NCBI GenBank assembly: GCA_022825855.1
Contig: JAJDWB010000018.1
Span: forward strand, 1 to 64,000
DNA length: 64,000 nucleotides
Direction of reading: 5' to 3'
DNA from: Dehalococcoidia bacterium
GTDB lineage: Bacteria; Chloroflexota; Dehalococcoidia; Bin125
Position numbers and translations under genes: made by a program. This document shows, one piece after another, positions 53,116 through 62,413 of this stretch (positions are counted from its first letter, which is position 1; each line of letters begins with the position of its first letter). The notes beneath the pieces were generated by a model. That model was not told the DNA's origin, did no database searches, and worked only from the letters and a program-made list of their open reading frames with translations.

Positions 53116-54526
53116 GCAGCGGCGCGGGATCGAGCTGCCGGTCGGCGAGCAGATCGGCCGCGATCCGCCGCGCGGTGTCGTAGCCGTCGTCGGTCGCCGC
53201 TTCGACCACCACGGTCAGGACCGGCGTCGTGTTGGAGGCTCGGACGAGGCACCAGGCACCCTCGGCCTCGGCCGAGAGGTCGATCCGTGCGCCGTCGATC
53301 TCGTTGAGCGGCCAGCGCCGGCGAGCGGCGTCGGCGATGGCCCGCGCGGTGCGGTGTTTGACCGGGTCGGGGCAGTCGATCTTCACCTCGGGCGAGGTGA
53401 CGAAACGGGGAATCGAGTCGAGCAGCGGCGCGAACGGCGACCCGGACGCGATCCGCGCCAGGCGGCAGGCCGTGCGGACCGCGTCGTCGGTGATGTGTGG
53501 AGGGTCGTCGACGCGGTAGAAGTAGTGGGTCGAGGCCTCGCCGCCGAAGTCGATGCCCGCGTCGCGCATGGCATACTTGCCGAGCGAGTGTCCGACGGGG
53601 CCGAAGACGGCGCGGCCGCCCAGACGGCCGATGTGATCGACGACCGCCTGCGAGGTCTTGACGTCGACATGCATGTCGGCCCCGGGATGCGACGCGAGCC
53701 AGTCCTGGGCGAGCAAGGCGAGCACCCGGTCGGGCGGGGCGCGGCGTCCGAGCTCGTCGACGAGGCCGAGCCGATCGCCGTCGCCATCGAAGGCGAAGCC
53801 CAGCTCGCTGCCGGAGTCGGAGACGAACGAGGCCAGCTCCGCGACGTTCGCGGCGTGCTGCGGATCGGCGGGATGGGCCGGTTCGGTCTCCTCCGGATCA
53901 TCGTTGATCGCGAGGACCTCGCAGCCGATCGCCCGCAACGCCGCCGCCGCAGTCACGGTGGCCGCGCCATTGCCGGGATCGATGGCGACCCGCAGCGGAC
54001 GCGGCAGCGGAAACGACTCGGCCAGGCTGCGGATGTAGTCCGGTCGCGGGCTCCAGAGCCTGCGCTCGCCCTGACGAACGGCGGGAGCGACTCCCGAGGC
54101 CAGGCGGTCGGCGACCGACTGGATCTGGTCCGGCGTGAGCGGCATGGCGTCGGTGTGGAGCAGCTTGATCCCGTTGTCGTCGGGTGGGTTGTGGGAGGCG
54201 GTGACGACGAGTCCGGCGGTGGGTTGTTCCCGGGTCAGCATCGCGGTGGTCCAGTAGACGAGCGGCGACGGCGCGCGGCCGATGTCGACGACGTCGAGGC
54301 CGGCGTCGAGCAGTCCGGCGATGGCGGCCTGTTGCAGGGCGGGCGTGGAGCGGCGCAGGTCGCCGCCGACCACGACTTGCTCGGCCTGTTCGTCTGTCCT
54401 GACCTGTTTGCCGAAGGTCAAGCCGACGCGCAAGGCGAGGTCGGGCGTGAGCGGCGCGGCGGCGCCGACGGCGCGGCCGCGGATGTCGTAGGCGTGGAAG
54501 ATCTCGCGGGGCACGGCGGCGATCAT
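53093..54526 (-). CDS. Phosphomannomutase/phosphoglucomutase, copy 1
   Basis: This 477-aa alpha-D-phosphohexomutase interconverts hexose 1- and 6-phosphates. The phosphoserine is S111 in TASHNPPDDNG (109-119), the metal-binding loop is DGDGDRLG and the sugar-binding loop contains GGEASTHYFYR. The C-terminal phosphate-binding domain carries VRASNTTP. It likely feeds GDP-mannose or glycan precursor synthesis. A paralog is at 55213 with a small gene between them. Confidence 0.93.
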   Translation of the reverse strand: MIAAVPREIFHAYDIRGRAVGAAAPLTPDLALRVGLTFGKQVRTDEQAEQVVVGGDLRRSTPALQQAAIAGLLDAGLDVVDIGRAPSPLVYWTTAMLTREQPTAGLVVTASHNPPDDNGIKLLHTDAMPLTPDQIQSVADRLASGVAPAVRQGERRLWSPRPDYIRSLAESFPLPRPLRVAIDPGNGAATVTAAAALRAIGCEVLAINDDPEETEPAHPADPQHAANVAELASFVSDSGSELGFAFDGDGDRLGLVDELGRRAPPDRVLALLAQDWLASHPGADMHVDVKTSQAVVDHIGRLGGRAVFGPVGHSLGKYAMRDAGIDFGGEASTHYFYRVDDPPHITDDAVRTACRLARIASGSPFAPLLDSIPRFVTSPEVKIDCPDPVKHRTARAIADAARRRWPLNEIDGARIDLSAEAEGAWCLVRASNTTPVLTVVVEAATDDGYDTARRIAADLLADRQLDPAPLLSQPPLD

Positions 54527-54545
54527 CGCTCCCTACCCTACGCCC

Positions 54546-55220
54546 ATGCCGCCTACCGAGATCGACCGCCAACGCAGCCTGTACCGCTTCCTGACCAAGT
54601 CCGCGCGCAAAGGCGAGGCGGCCGACGCCGGCGCGGCGCTGGCGCGGTTGGAATTGTTGGACACGTCGGAGCTGAATGGCGTCGCGGACGGGATGCAGCA
54701 ACGGCTGTCGGAGATGTATCCCGACGCGCCCGACCTGCGGGCGCTGCTCGCCGGCAGTGCCACGGCCGATCAGCTCGCGGCCCTGCAGACGTATGACTGG
54801 GTGACGGCGGGCCTCTACGCCTTCGGTTTGCCGCCGACCAAGACGCGCTCGGGCACGGCGGAGAGTTCGGCCCATCGAGCGCTGAAGGAATGGGCGGCGG
54901 CCAACGGGGAGGCCCTGGGCGCGCCCGCCGGGTCTGCCGGCACGACCGAGCGCTGGTTTCCGTCGGGCGACGAGTCGGACGCCGCGTTCATCGGTGAGTC
55001 GGACGCCTTGATCGTCGAGGTCCGCCCGCGAGGCGCGGAGCCGCACGAGCTGCGGCAGGCGCTGTTCGCGCTGGTCAAGATGCGCGCCGTGCTCGAGGCG
55101 GAACAGTCTCTAGACGGCCAGTCGGGAACGGTGCGGGCCACGTTAGTTGTGGAGGACGCGCCGTCGGGTGAGGTTGAGCAACTGGCCCGGCGGCTCGGTG
55201 TCGGGCTGTTCGTCAGGTGA
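54546..55220 (+). CDS. Possible PD-(D/E)xK-like protein, catalytic Lys replaced
   Basis: This 224-aa protein is not assigned with certainty. The C-terminal half contains SDAAFIGESDALIVEVRPRG (144-163), which resembles a PD-(D/E)xK core (acidic residue, then E-V-K), followed by LRQALFALVKMRAVLEAE, the typical helix after the core. Here K is R160, so nuclease activity is doubtful. It lies between two phosphohexomutase genes in opposite orientation, and its 3' end overlaps the downstream mutase by 8 bp. The ATG start has no strong RBS. Confidence 0.55.
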   Translation: MPPTEIDRQRSLYRFLTKSARKGEAADAGAALARLELLDTSELNGVADGMQQRLSEMYPDAPDLRALLAGSATADQLAALQTYDWVTAGLYAFGLPPTKTRSGTAESSAHRALKEWAAANGEALGAPAGSAGTTERWFPSGDESDAAFIGESDALIVEVRPRGAEPHELRQALFALVKMRAVLEAEQSLDGQSGTVRATLVVEDAPSGEVEQLARRLGVGLFVR

Positions 55221-56658
55221 GGGTCTGCGGACCGACGGTCGGCGGATGCTGCAACTGAGCCGTGTCTTCGACCTGCGGATGCGAGCGCAGCGCGTCGTGC
55301 AGTTGTTCCGCCAGGCGCCGGTAGCCGGGTTCGTCGCGGGCCTCGAAGCGCAGGCTCAATGCCGGGGCGGTGTTCGAGGCGCGGGCGTGGAGCCAACCGT
55401 CGTCGAGCAGCACGCGGGCGCCGTCGCTGCGGTCGATTTCGGACTTTGGATAGCGCTCCGCGAACCAGTCGCCCAACGCGCTCGCGACCTGTGTCTTGCC
55501 GGCGTCGGGGCAGGGCAGGCGCAGCTCGGGCGAGATCGGGCGCGGTTCGATCTCCGACATCTGCTCGGCCAGCGTTCGGCCGCTGACCGACAGGTGCGCG
55601 AGCAGCGCGCAGGCGGCGTAGACGCCGTCGTCGATCCAGGGCGCGTCTTCGCCGGCTCGGTACTCCGGTCCGAACATGATGTGTCCGCTGGTCTCGCCGC
55701 CGAAGGCGATTCGCTGCTCGCGCATCATGCGGCGGAAGAAGGAATAGCCGGTCCGGGCGCTGAGGGGGCGTCCGCCGCGGCGGCGCAGATCGTCGATGGC
55801 GCTGGTGCTGGTCTTGAGGTCGAGCAGGACTTCTGCTCCGGGCGCGCGGGCCAGGAGCGGCCGAGCGAGGACGGCGGTGAGCCAGTCGGCCTCGTAACGC
55901 CGGCCCAGGTGGTCGAGCACGCCGATGCGGTCGCCGTCGCCGTCCCAGGCGATCCCGAGTTCCGCGCCGGTGGCGCGCACGACGCGGGCCAGCTCGCGCA
56001 TCGTCTCCGGATTCTGCGGGTCGGCGGCGATCTCGAGGGTCGGTCTCGAGGTCGTGCGCAGGGCATGCAGCCGGGCGCCGGCGTCGAGCAGTGCGGCGGG
56101 CGCGGTGACCGCGGCGGCCCCATTGCCGGCATCGATGGCGACGCGCATGCCCGGGTGGGCGGTGTTGCCGAAGCGGCGCCGCAGCAGCACGAGATAGGGT
56201 CCCGCGGCATCGAACGCGTGCCGCGCGCCCGGCGCGGGCCCAGTTCTGAACGGATGGCTCGCGACGTGCAGGATCTCTTCGGGCAGGAGCGGTTGGGCCT
56301 GCTCGGCGAGCAGCTTGAAGCCGTTGAACTCGGGCGGATTGTGACTGGCGGTGACGATCAGGCCGCCGCCCAGAGCTTCGCGGTCGACGGACCAGCCGAT
56401 CACGGGCGTGGGCGCGAGACCGGCAGCGTGGACATCGATGCCGGCCGCCAGCGCGCCGTCGACGGCCGCTTCGTAGAGGTCGGGCGAGCTGGCGCGGGTG
56501 TCGTGTCCGACGACCATCGAGGTCGCGCCGCGATCGAGGAGCCACTGGGCGAAGGCGTTGCCGACTCGCGAGGCGACGCGGGCATCGATCTGATCGGGGG
56601 TGGTGCCGCGCATGTCGTAGGCGCGGACGATGGAGGCTGGAATCTCACGGGCGGGCAT
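55213..56658 (-). CDS. Phosphomannomutase/phosphoglucomutase, copy 2
   Basis: This 481-aa paralog of the mutase at 53093 has phosphoserine S105 in TASHNPPEFNG, DGDGDRIG and a GGETSGHIMFG sugar loop, the latter being the classic form (GEMSGH). Copy 1 has GGEASTHYFYR, so the two may favour different sugars. The C-terminal HARASNTAP matches the phosphate-binding motif. Overlap of its stop with the 54546 gene is 8 bp. Confidence 0.93.
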   Translation of the reverse strand: MPAREIPASIVRAYDMRGTTPDQIDARVASRVGNAFAQWLLDRGATSMVVGHDTRASSPDLYEAAVDGALAAGIDVHAAGLAPTPVIGWSVDREALGGGLIVTASHNPPEFNGFKLLAEQAQPLLPEEILHVASHPFRTGPAPGARHAFDAAGPYLVLLRRRFGNTAHPGMRVAIDAGNGAAAVTAPAALLDAGARLHALRTTSRPTLEIAADPQNPETMRELARVVRATGAELGIAWDGDGDRIGVLDHLGRRYEADWLTAVLARPLLARAPGAEVLLDLKTSTSAIDDLRRRGGRPLSARTGYSFFRRMMREQRIAFGGETSGHIMFGPEYRAGEDAPWIDDGVYAACALLAHLSVSGRTLAEQMSEIEPRPISPELRLPCPDAGKTQVASALGDWFAERYPKSEIDRSDGARVLLDDGWLHARASNTAPALSLRFEARDEPGYRRLAEQLHDALRSHPQVEDTAQLQHPPTVGPQTLT

Positions 56659-56715
56659 GGAATCACTCTAGGCTGGACGCGGATTGAATCGGGATCAGGG
56701 GAAGCGGGGCGGTCG

Positions 56716-58038
56716 ATGGCCGGGATGCAAGAGCGCGACGACTGGCGTTCAGTGCTCGATCGATGGCGCGAAGCGGGATTGCTCGACGAAGACACGGCCG
56801 CATCGATCCGCTCGTGGGAGGCTGAGCGGTCGACGCGCCGGCTGAGCGGTCGGATGGAGAGCGCGTTGTCGTACCTGGGCGTCTCGATCCTGCTTGCCGG
56901 GGTCCTGATGCTCACCTTCCTTGCCCTGGACAACCAGGGCGTGCTGTTGTTTGTCGGGGGTGCTGCGGCGCTGTTGCTGGCCCGCGTTTCAGTGCCGTTG
57001 GGCATGCAGGCGATGTCCGACGGGATGGCGGGGGCGGGCGTGATCCTGCTGGCTATCGGCGTGGCCTGGTTGCTGGATGAGTCGTTCGAAGAGGGATCGG
57101 AGGCGGCGGGCTGGGCCATCGTCTGCGTGAGCGTGCTGTTGACCGGCGGCCTGATGATGCGTGTGGTGCGTTCACCGATGGCCGCGTTCCTGTCGGCACT
57201 GGCGTTGGTCACGCTGCCCCTGGCGGTTGCAGTCGAAGGCGGCGCGCTGGATACCGGCATCTACCGAGATCTGGACCTGCGTACGTTCGCGCTCTGGTCG
57301 CAGTGGACCACGCTTGGCCTGATCGTCGTGATTGGCGTGGCGCTGCTGTTGTTGCTAGAGCGGGCTCGGCAGTGGGGAGGCGCGCCACTGGCCATCTGGA
57401 CGAGGCTGGGCGCATCGCTGGGGATGGCGATCGGGATTCTCGGTCTGGCGGGGGCTTCAGGCGATCCCTTGATGGACTGGCTCTCCTTGCTGGGCGGATG
57501 GCTGGTGACGGCCTGGGCGCTGCGTCGTCAACGGGTGGAACTGCTGCCGGCGTCTGCGCTGTTGCTGCTCGGAGCGCTGGGCGGCGGCCTCTGCGACCTT
57601 GACGATGAACGTCGGATTGCGCTGGCCCTGGTGGTGATGTTCACGACGATGGAGCTGGCTGTGGTGGGGCTGGCGTCACGCCGGTGGATTGGGTCGCTCG
57701 CCGAGCACTGGCTGACGCCGATCTGGGAAGGGGCGCTGCTTCTCGGCGGAGTGGTCGCGGCGGCAATTCTGGCTGTCGACAGTGTTGAACTGGCCGTCGT
57801 CGGTCTGGTCTGGTCGTTGATGGTCGCGGCGTACGGGGTCTGGCGCGAGCATCGAGGGGCGCTGGTGTTCGGTCTGTTGGGCGTGTACCTGTCGTGGCTG
57901 TTGCTGGTGATCGAGGAGTTTGAGACGAGCACCGGCGCGATCATCGGCACGCTGGTCTTCGGTGGATTGCTGGTCCTGGGCGCGATCGTGTGGCGCAGAC
58001 GGAGACGCGATGCGCCGGGGTCGGTACGCATCGATTGA
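56716..58038 (+). CDS. DUF2157-like polytopic membrane protein
   Basis: This 440-aa protein has an N-terminal cytoplasmic helical segment (residues 1-45, with WREAGLLDEDTAASIRSWE) typical of DUF2157, then about 11 to 12 transmembrane helices to residue 425, and a basic RRRRRR tail. The function of the family is unknown. It starts at 56716, 57 nt from the divergent mutase. Hydrophobic helices are rich in Leu, Val and Gly. Confidence 0.75.
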   Translation: MAGMQERDDWRSVLDRWREAGLLDEDTAASIRSWEAERSTRRLSGRMESALSYLGVSILLAGVLMLTFLALDNQGVLLFVGGAAALLLARVSVPLGMQAMSDGMAGAGVILLAIGVAWLLDESFEEGSEAAGWAIVCVSVLLTGGLMMRVVRSPMAAFLSALALVTLPLAVAVEGGALDTGIYRDLDLRTFALWSQWTTLGLIVVIGVALLLLLERARQWGGAPLAIWTRLGASLGMAIGILGLAGASGDPLMDWLSLLGGWLVTAWALRRQRVELLPASALLLLGALGGGLCDLDDERRIALALVVMFTTMELAVVGLASRRWIGSLAEHWLTPIWEGALLLGGVVAAAILAVDSVELAVVGLVWSLMVAAYGVWREHRGALVFGLLGVYLSWLLLVIEEFETSTGAIIGTLVFGGLLVLGAIVWRRRRRDAPGSVRID

Positions 58039-58127
58039 CACTGATCGCGGGTGACTCATAGCCTCTGTACGTGCGCCCGCGGGATTGGCGGGCTGCCTGA
58101 TGCGTGCGCGTTCCTGGAGGTATCCAG

Positions 58128-58913
58128 ATGGAAGACAAGACCATCTCGCTCGTCAATGGACGATTCAACGTCGGCTACATGGAAGCCGGATCGGGACCCG
58201 ACCTGCTCTTTATCCACGGCGCCGGCGGACTGATCTGGGACCCGTTCCTGGAGCAGCTCTCGCAGCACCACCGAGTGATCGCGCCGAAGCTGCCGGGCAC
58301 GGCCAACTCGACCGGCGTCGAGTGGCTGATGGACCACCACGACGTGTTCTACTTCTACTGGGACTTCCTCGACGCGCTGGGCGTTGACGAGGTGGTCGTG
58401 GTCGGCCACTCGATGGGCGGCTGGTTTGCGGCCGAGGTCGCGGCGATGCAGCCGGGCCGCGTGTCCAAGCTGGTGCTGATCGCGCCGGCCGGTCTGTGGA
58501 ACGACGACTACCCGGTCGCCGACTTCTTTGCGATGATGCCGAACGAACTCGTCCCGGCGCTGTTCCACGACACCAACCACCCGGGCGCGCAGATGATGAC
58601 CGCGCCGCCGCCGGAGGACCCGGACGAGTTGCGCACGGTGACGGTCGAGCGGGCCAAGATGATGCAGACGGCGGCGCGCTTCATGTGGCCGATTCCCGAC
58701 AAGCGGCTCTCGGAGCGGATTCACCGGGTCAGCTCGCCGACGTTGATCTGCTGGGGCGCCTCCGACGGCCTGATTCCGCCGCAGTACGCGGACGATTTCA
58801 ACAACGCGATCGCCAATTCGGAAGTCGCGATGTTCTCGGCCTCCGGGCATATGCCGCAGGTCGAGGAGCCGGAAGCGCTGCTCGGCAAAATCGGCGAGTT
58901 CCTGAACGCCTGA
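58128..58913 (+). CDS. Alpha/beta hydrolase
   Basis: This 261-aa alpha/beta hydrolase has the oxyanion HGAGG (about 25-29), nucleophile elbow GHSMGG (about 95-100) and a C-terminal SGHMPQVEEPEA with the catalytic His. The acid is probably the Asp in WGASDGLIPP. The fold includes meta-cleavage-product hydrolases and epoxide hydrolases. The start at 58128 is chosen because GGAGG (58116-58120) lies 7 nt before it. DUF2332 follows after 9 nt and is probably in the same transcript. Confidence 0.9.
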   Translation: MEDKTISLVNGRFNVGYMEAGSGPDLLFIHGAGGLIWDPFLEQLSQHHRVIAPKLPGTANSTGVEWLMDHHDVFYFYWDFLDALGVDEVVVVGHSMGGWFAAEVAAMQPGRVSKLVLIAPAGLWNDDYPVADFFAMMPNELVPALFHDTNHPGAQMMTAPPPEDPDELRTVTVERAKMMQTAARFMWPIPDKRLSERIHRVSSPTLICWGASDGLIPPQYADDFNNAIANSEVAMFSASGHMPQVEEPEALLGKIGEFLNA

Positions 58914-58922
58914 GGCCGGGAG

Positions 58923-60020
58923 ATGTCATCGCGGAACCTGCTCGACGCGCCGACGGCGGCGCGTTACCGCGATGTGTTTCATCGCTTTGCCCGAGTCGAG
59001 GCGCCCGATTTGGCGTCGCCGCTGTACGCGGAGCTCTCCTACGGCATCTCGCTTGATCGCGAGCTGTTGGAGATTGCCGCGCAGAAGCGCCGGCGTCAGC
59101 CTGCTCCGAACATGCTCTTTGCCTCCGTGCAGTACCTGCTGCTGAGCGGCGGCCGCTACCGGGAACATCCGCTGGCGGCGCACTATCCGATCGTCTCGGG
59201 CGAGGACCGTCCGATGGAGCCGGCTTTTCCCGCGTTCCGCGACTTTTGCCTCTCTCATGCCGACGAGATCGTGGAGCTAGTCCGCGCGCATCGCACGCAG
59301 ACCAATGTCGTGCGCCGCTGCACCTGCCTGCTGCCAGCGTTCTCGATCGTGCAGCGGGAGTCGGAGCGGCCATTGGCGCTGATCGATGTCGGAGCGAGCG
59401 CGGGACTGAACCTCAACGTCGATCGCTACCGCTACCGCTACCTGCGCGGGGGTCGCGAGGAGACGGTCTGGGGACGTCCCGAGGCGACCGTGGCGCTCGA
59501 GGCCGAGTTGCTGGGGCGAGGCGCGATGCCGGAGCTGTCAGACGAGCTGGCCATCGAGTTCCGCGGCGGGATCGACGTCAACCCGATCGACCTGCGCAAC
59601 GAGGACGAGTTGCTCTGGCTGCGGGCATTGATCTGGCCTGAGCACGTCGAACGTCATCAACGACTGATTGACGCCGCCGCCGAACTGCGGCGCTCGCCGG
59701 TTGACTTACGCGGCGGCGACGCCGTCGAGTTGCTACCCGAGGTGATCGCCGATGCGCCGCCCGAAGCGGCCTTGACGGTCTACGCGACGGTCGCGCTGTA
59801 TCAGATTCCTGCTGAAGGGCGGGAACGGATCTTCCGGACGCTCGCCCAGACCAGTCGAGATCGGCCGGTCTGGCTGGTCACGCTCGAGCTGCGCATGGAG
59901 GATGTCGAGGAGGTCCAGATGCCGAGCCTGTCGATCACCCGCTTCGCCAATGGCGCCGCCGAGCGTCAGGTGCTGGCGAAGTCGTCGCCGCACGGCTGGT
60001 GGATCGAGTGGGCGGCGTGA
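58923..60020 (+). CDS. DUF2332 family protein
   Basis: This 365-aa protein matches DUF2332, whose members have no known activity. It keeps the family segments YRDVFHRFARVEAPDLASPLY near the N-terminus, LIDVGASAGLNLNVDRY, which resembles a methyltransferase-like nucleotide loop, and a C-terminal SSPHGWWIEW. It is 9 nt after the hydrolase and convergent with the LLM gene at 60027 (6-nt gap). Confidence 0.85.
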   Translation: MSSRNLLDAPTAARYRDVFHRFARVEAPDLASPLYAELSYGISLDRELLEIAAQKRRRQPAPNMLFASVQYLLLSGGRYREHPLAAHYPIVSGEDRPMEPAFPAFRDFCLSHADEIVELVRAHRTQTNVVRRCTCLLPAFSIVQRESERPLALIDVGASAGLNLNVDRYRYRYLRGGREETVWGRPEATVALEAELLGRGAMPELSDELAIEFRGGIDVNPIDLRNEDELLWLRALIWPEHVERHQRLIDAAAELRRSPVDLRGGDAVELLPEVIADAPPEAALTVYATVALYQIPAEGRERIFRTLAQTSRDRPVWLVTLELRMEDVEEVQMPSLSITRFANGAAERQVLAKSSPHGWWIEWAA

Positions 60021-60026
60021 GTCCGG

Positions 60027-61034
60027 CTAGCCTTTGAGGGCGTCGAGGATTTTGGCGAACTCGTTGGGGTTGGGTTCCATCACGTTGACGGAGTGGAGGA
60101 GAGCGCCGGCGGCCTGTTCCTGTTCGAGGCGCTCGACGCATTCCTCGGTCGTGCCGACGAAGCCGAACTGCTCGAGCATCTCGCCGGGAATCGAGTCGGC
60201 CGCCGCGCCGCCGCCGCCCTCTTTCCAGGCCAGACGGGCGGCGTTGGCCTCGTCCTCGTAGCCCTGGCGCGAGAGCTGGCGGTAGTAGAACTCGCCCATG
60301 CGAGCGCAGTAGAACGCCAGCGTGCCGGCCTGTCCGGCGCGGGCGCGGGCCTGGTCCTCGGGCGAGTTGGCGACGGTGACGCCGCCGGGCGCGCGGATGG
60401 TGAAGTCGGCGGGGCTCTTGCCGGCCTCGCGAACCCAGTCGTTGACCAAATCGATTTCTTCCTTCAGCCGGTCCATGGGGATCATGATCGGCAGCCAGCC
60501 GTCGGAGATCTCGGCGGTCATCTTGACCGACTTGGGGTTGAGCGTGGCCAGGTAGATCGGCAGTTGCTTGCGGTAGGTGTCGAAGCGCAGTGTGAAGCCG
60601 CGTTGCAGCTTGAAGATGTCGCCGTCGTAGTTGAGCCGCTCGCCGGAGAAGAGGATCTTCATGATCTCGACGGTCTCGCGCATCCGCTTGAAGGCGGGCT
60701 GGAAGGGGACGCCGTGGAAATGCTCGATGACCTGCGGTCCGGAGTTGCCCAGGCCGACGATCACGCGGCCCTCGGACAGCTCGTCGATGGTGGCAAAGTG
60801 CTGGGCCAGGGCGGCCGGCGTGCGCGAGTAGATGTTGACGATGCCGGTCGCGACTTGGACGTTGCTGGTCCGTTCGGCGAGCTGGACCAGGGTGGTGAAG
60901 GCGTCCTGGCCCCAGGCCTCGGCGACCCAGAGTGAGTCGATGCCGACCTCGTCGGCGACCTGCGCGCGCTTGAGCGCGGTCTCGCGGTCCATCGATCCCT
61001 GCCAGTCGAATCCCATACCAATGCGTCGGCTCAT
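60027..61034 (-). CDS. LLM-class F420-dependent oxidoreductase
   Basis: This 335-aa luciferase-like TIM-barrel protein contains VAEAWGQDAFTTLVQLAERT and GLGNSGPQVIEHFHG, as in F420-dependent oxidoreductases. The C-terminal SVNVMEPNPNEFAKILDAL fits too. It lies alone between DUF2332 (convergent) and a crotonase (divergent). It is one of four LLM genes in the window. Confidence 0.88.
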   Translation of the reverse strand: MSRRIGMGFDWQGSMDRETALKRAQVADEVGIDSLWVAEAWGQDAFTTLVQLAERTSNVQVATGIVNIYSRTPAALAQHFATIDELSEGRVIVGLGNSGPQVIEHFHGVPFQPAFKRMRETVEIMKILFSGERLNYDGDIFKLQRGFTLRFDTYRKQLPIYLATLNPKSVKMTAEISDGWLPIMIPMDRLKEEIDLVNDWVREAGKSPADFTIRAPGGVTVANSPEDQARARAGQAGTLAFYCARMGEFYYRQLSRQGYEDEANAARLAWKEGGGGAAADSIPGEMLEQFGFVGTTEECVERLEQEQAAGALLHSVNVMEPNPNEFAKILDALKG

Positions 61035-61150
61035 GTGTCGTCCCTCGCGAAGTCGTCGTGGTTGCTCCCGATCAGCCTAACGGCGACCGTTCCGGCGGTC
61101 CGCGTTTAGGCTGCCTGCAGCAGATACAGGAATGCAGATCAGGAGTGCCC

Positions 61151-61924
61151 ATGTCCGTCAGCTACGAAGTCTCCGAACGCATCGCCACGATCACACTCGA
61201 CCGCCCGGAAGCGCTGAACGCGTTCGACCGCGAACAGTACGCGGCGTTCGCCGATGCCTGCGCGCGATTCAAGGACGACAACGAGGCCTGGGCGGCGATC
61301 ATCACGGGCGCGGGCGAGCGGGCGTTCTCGGCCGGGGCGGACCTGCGCGACATGATCCCGGCGCTGATGGACGAGCCGTCGAAGGAGCGCTTCGAGCTGC
61401 CGCCCTCGATCATGCGGGGGATGTACATCGCCAAGCCGCTGATCGCGGCGATCAACGGCTACGCCTTCGGCGGCGGACTCGAGGTCGCGCTGGCCTGTGA
61501 CATCAGGATCGCGGCGAGCAGGGCTCAGATGGGACAGCCCGAGGTCGGGCTTGGCCTTCTTCCCGGTTGGGGCGGGACGCAGCGGCTGCCGAGACTGCTG
61601 GGCGAAAGTCGGGCGATGGAAATCATCCTGACCGGCGACCCGCTGACGGCCGAGCGGGCGCTGGAGATTGGCCTGGTGCATCGGGTTGTTGAGGCGGACG
61701 AGTTGATGGACTCGGCGCGGGCGATGGCCGAGCGGATCAATCGCAACGGCCCGTTGGCTGTGCGGGCCTGCAAGTCGGCGGCGGTGAGGGGTATGCAGAC
61801 CTCGCTGGACGAGGGGCTGCGGATCGAGCAGCTCTACTTCGAGCGTCTGGCCTACACCGACGACATACAAGAAGGTGTCGCGGCGTTCAATGAGCGGCGC
61901 ACGGCGGAGTTCACGGGCGCCTGA
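61151..61924 (+). CDS. Enoyl-CoA hydratase/isomerase (crotonase), canonical
   Basis: This 257-aa protein carries both catalytic glutamates of enoyl-CoA hydratases: E111 in GGGLEVALACD and E131 in QPEVGLGLLPGWGG. The N-terminal DRPEALNAF and oxyanion AFSAGADL complete the fold. It therefore should hydrate enoyl-CoA, unlike the crotonase at 27732. AGGAG 5 nt before the ATG supports the start. It may serve fatty acid or aromatic degradation together with the acyl-CoA dehydrogenase at 15541, but is not linked in an operon. Confidence 0.93.
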   Translation: MSVSYEVSERIATITLDRPEALNAFDREQYAAFADACARFKDDNEAWAAIITGAGERAFSAGADLRDMIPALMDEPSKERFELPPSIMRGMYIAKPLIAAINGYAFGGGLEVALACDIRIAASRAQMGQPEVGLGLLPGWGGTQRLPRLLGESRAMEIILTGDPLTAERALEIGLVHRVVEADELMDSARAMAERINRNGPLAVRACKSAAVRGMQTSLDEGLRIEQLYFERLAYTDDIQEGVAAFNERRTAEFTGA

Positions 61925-61929
61925 GCGAG

Positions 61930-62406
61930 TCAGAACCGCCAGCGGGTAGCGTTGCTGGGGAAGTTAGCCTCGGTCCAGGCGAGCGCCTTCTTGACCGTGA
62001 GCGTGAAGACCGGGATGGTCTCCTCCGCCCCCCAGGGCATGTCGTACTTGGAGTTGAATGCCGCCTGGATGCTGGGGGTCGAGTCGTGCAGCTCGAATCT
62101 GCCTTCGAGGATGACCACTTCGTCGCCGGACTCAAGATTGACGACCGACTCGGGATTCTTGATCAGATTCTGAGCCGTGACTCCGCGTGGATCGGTGGCG
62201 AAGTGGAAGGCGTCATCGACCCAGACGCCCCAGACGGGAACCGAGTGGGGTCGGCCCGAGGGCCGGGTCGAGGCGACCCAGTAGTTGCGGGCCGCTGTGA
62301 GCTGCTCGGTAACCCACTGCCACGACATCGGCTCGAAGGGATAGTCCTCGATGCTGAAGCCGAAGCTGTCCGGCATGTGGGGTCGTTCGGGGTCCGGCAC
62401 GTTCAT
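61930..62406 (-). CDS. PPOX-type split-barrel protein, single domain
   Basis: This 158-aa protein is a single split-barrel domain of the pyridoxamine-phosphate-oxidase-like family. It contains ARNYWVASTRPSGRPHSVPV and VWVDDAFHFATDPRG, as in F420- or FMN-binding members. It is related to the two-domain PPOX at 21614. It follows two VOC genes on the same strand (7-nt gap), so an operon of two VOC genes and this gene is likely. Confidence 0.85.
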   Translation of the reverse strand: MNVPDPERPHMPDSFGFSIEDYPFEPMSWQWVTEQLTAARNYWVASTRPSGRPHSVPVWGVWVDDAFHFATDPRGVTAQNLIKNPESVVNLESGDEVVILEGRFELHDSTPSIQAAFNSKYDMPWGAEETIPVFTLTVKKALAWTEANFPSNATRWRF

Positions 62407-62413
62407 GTGTGTC

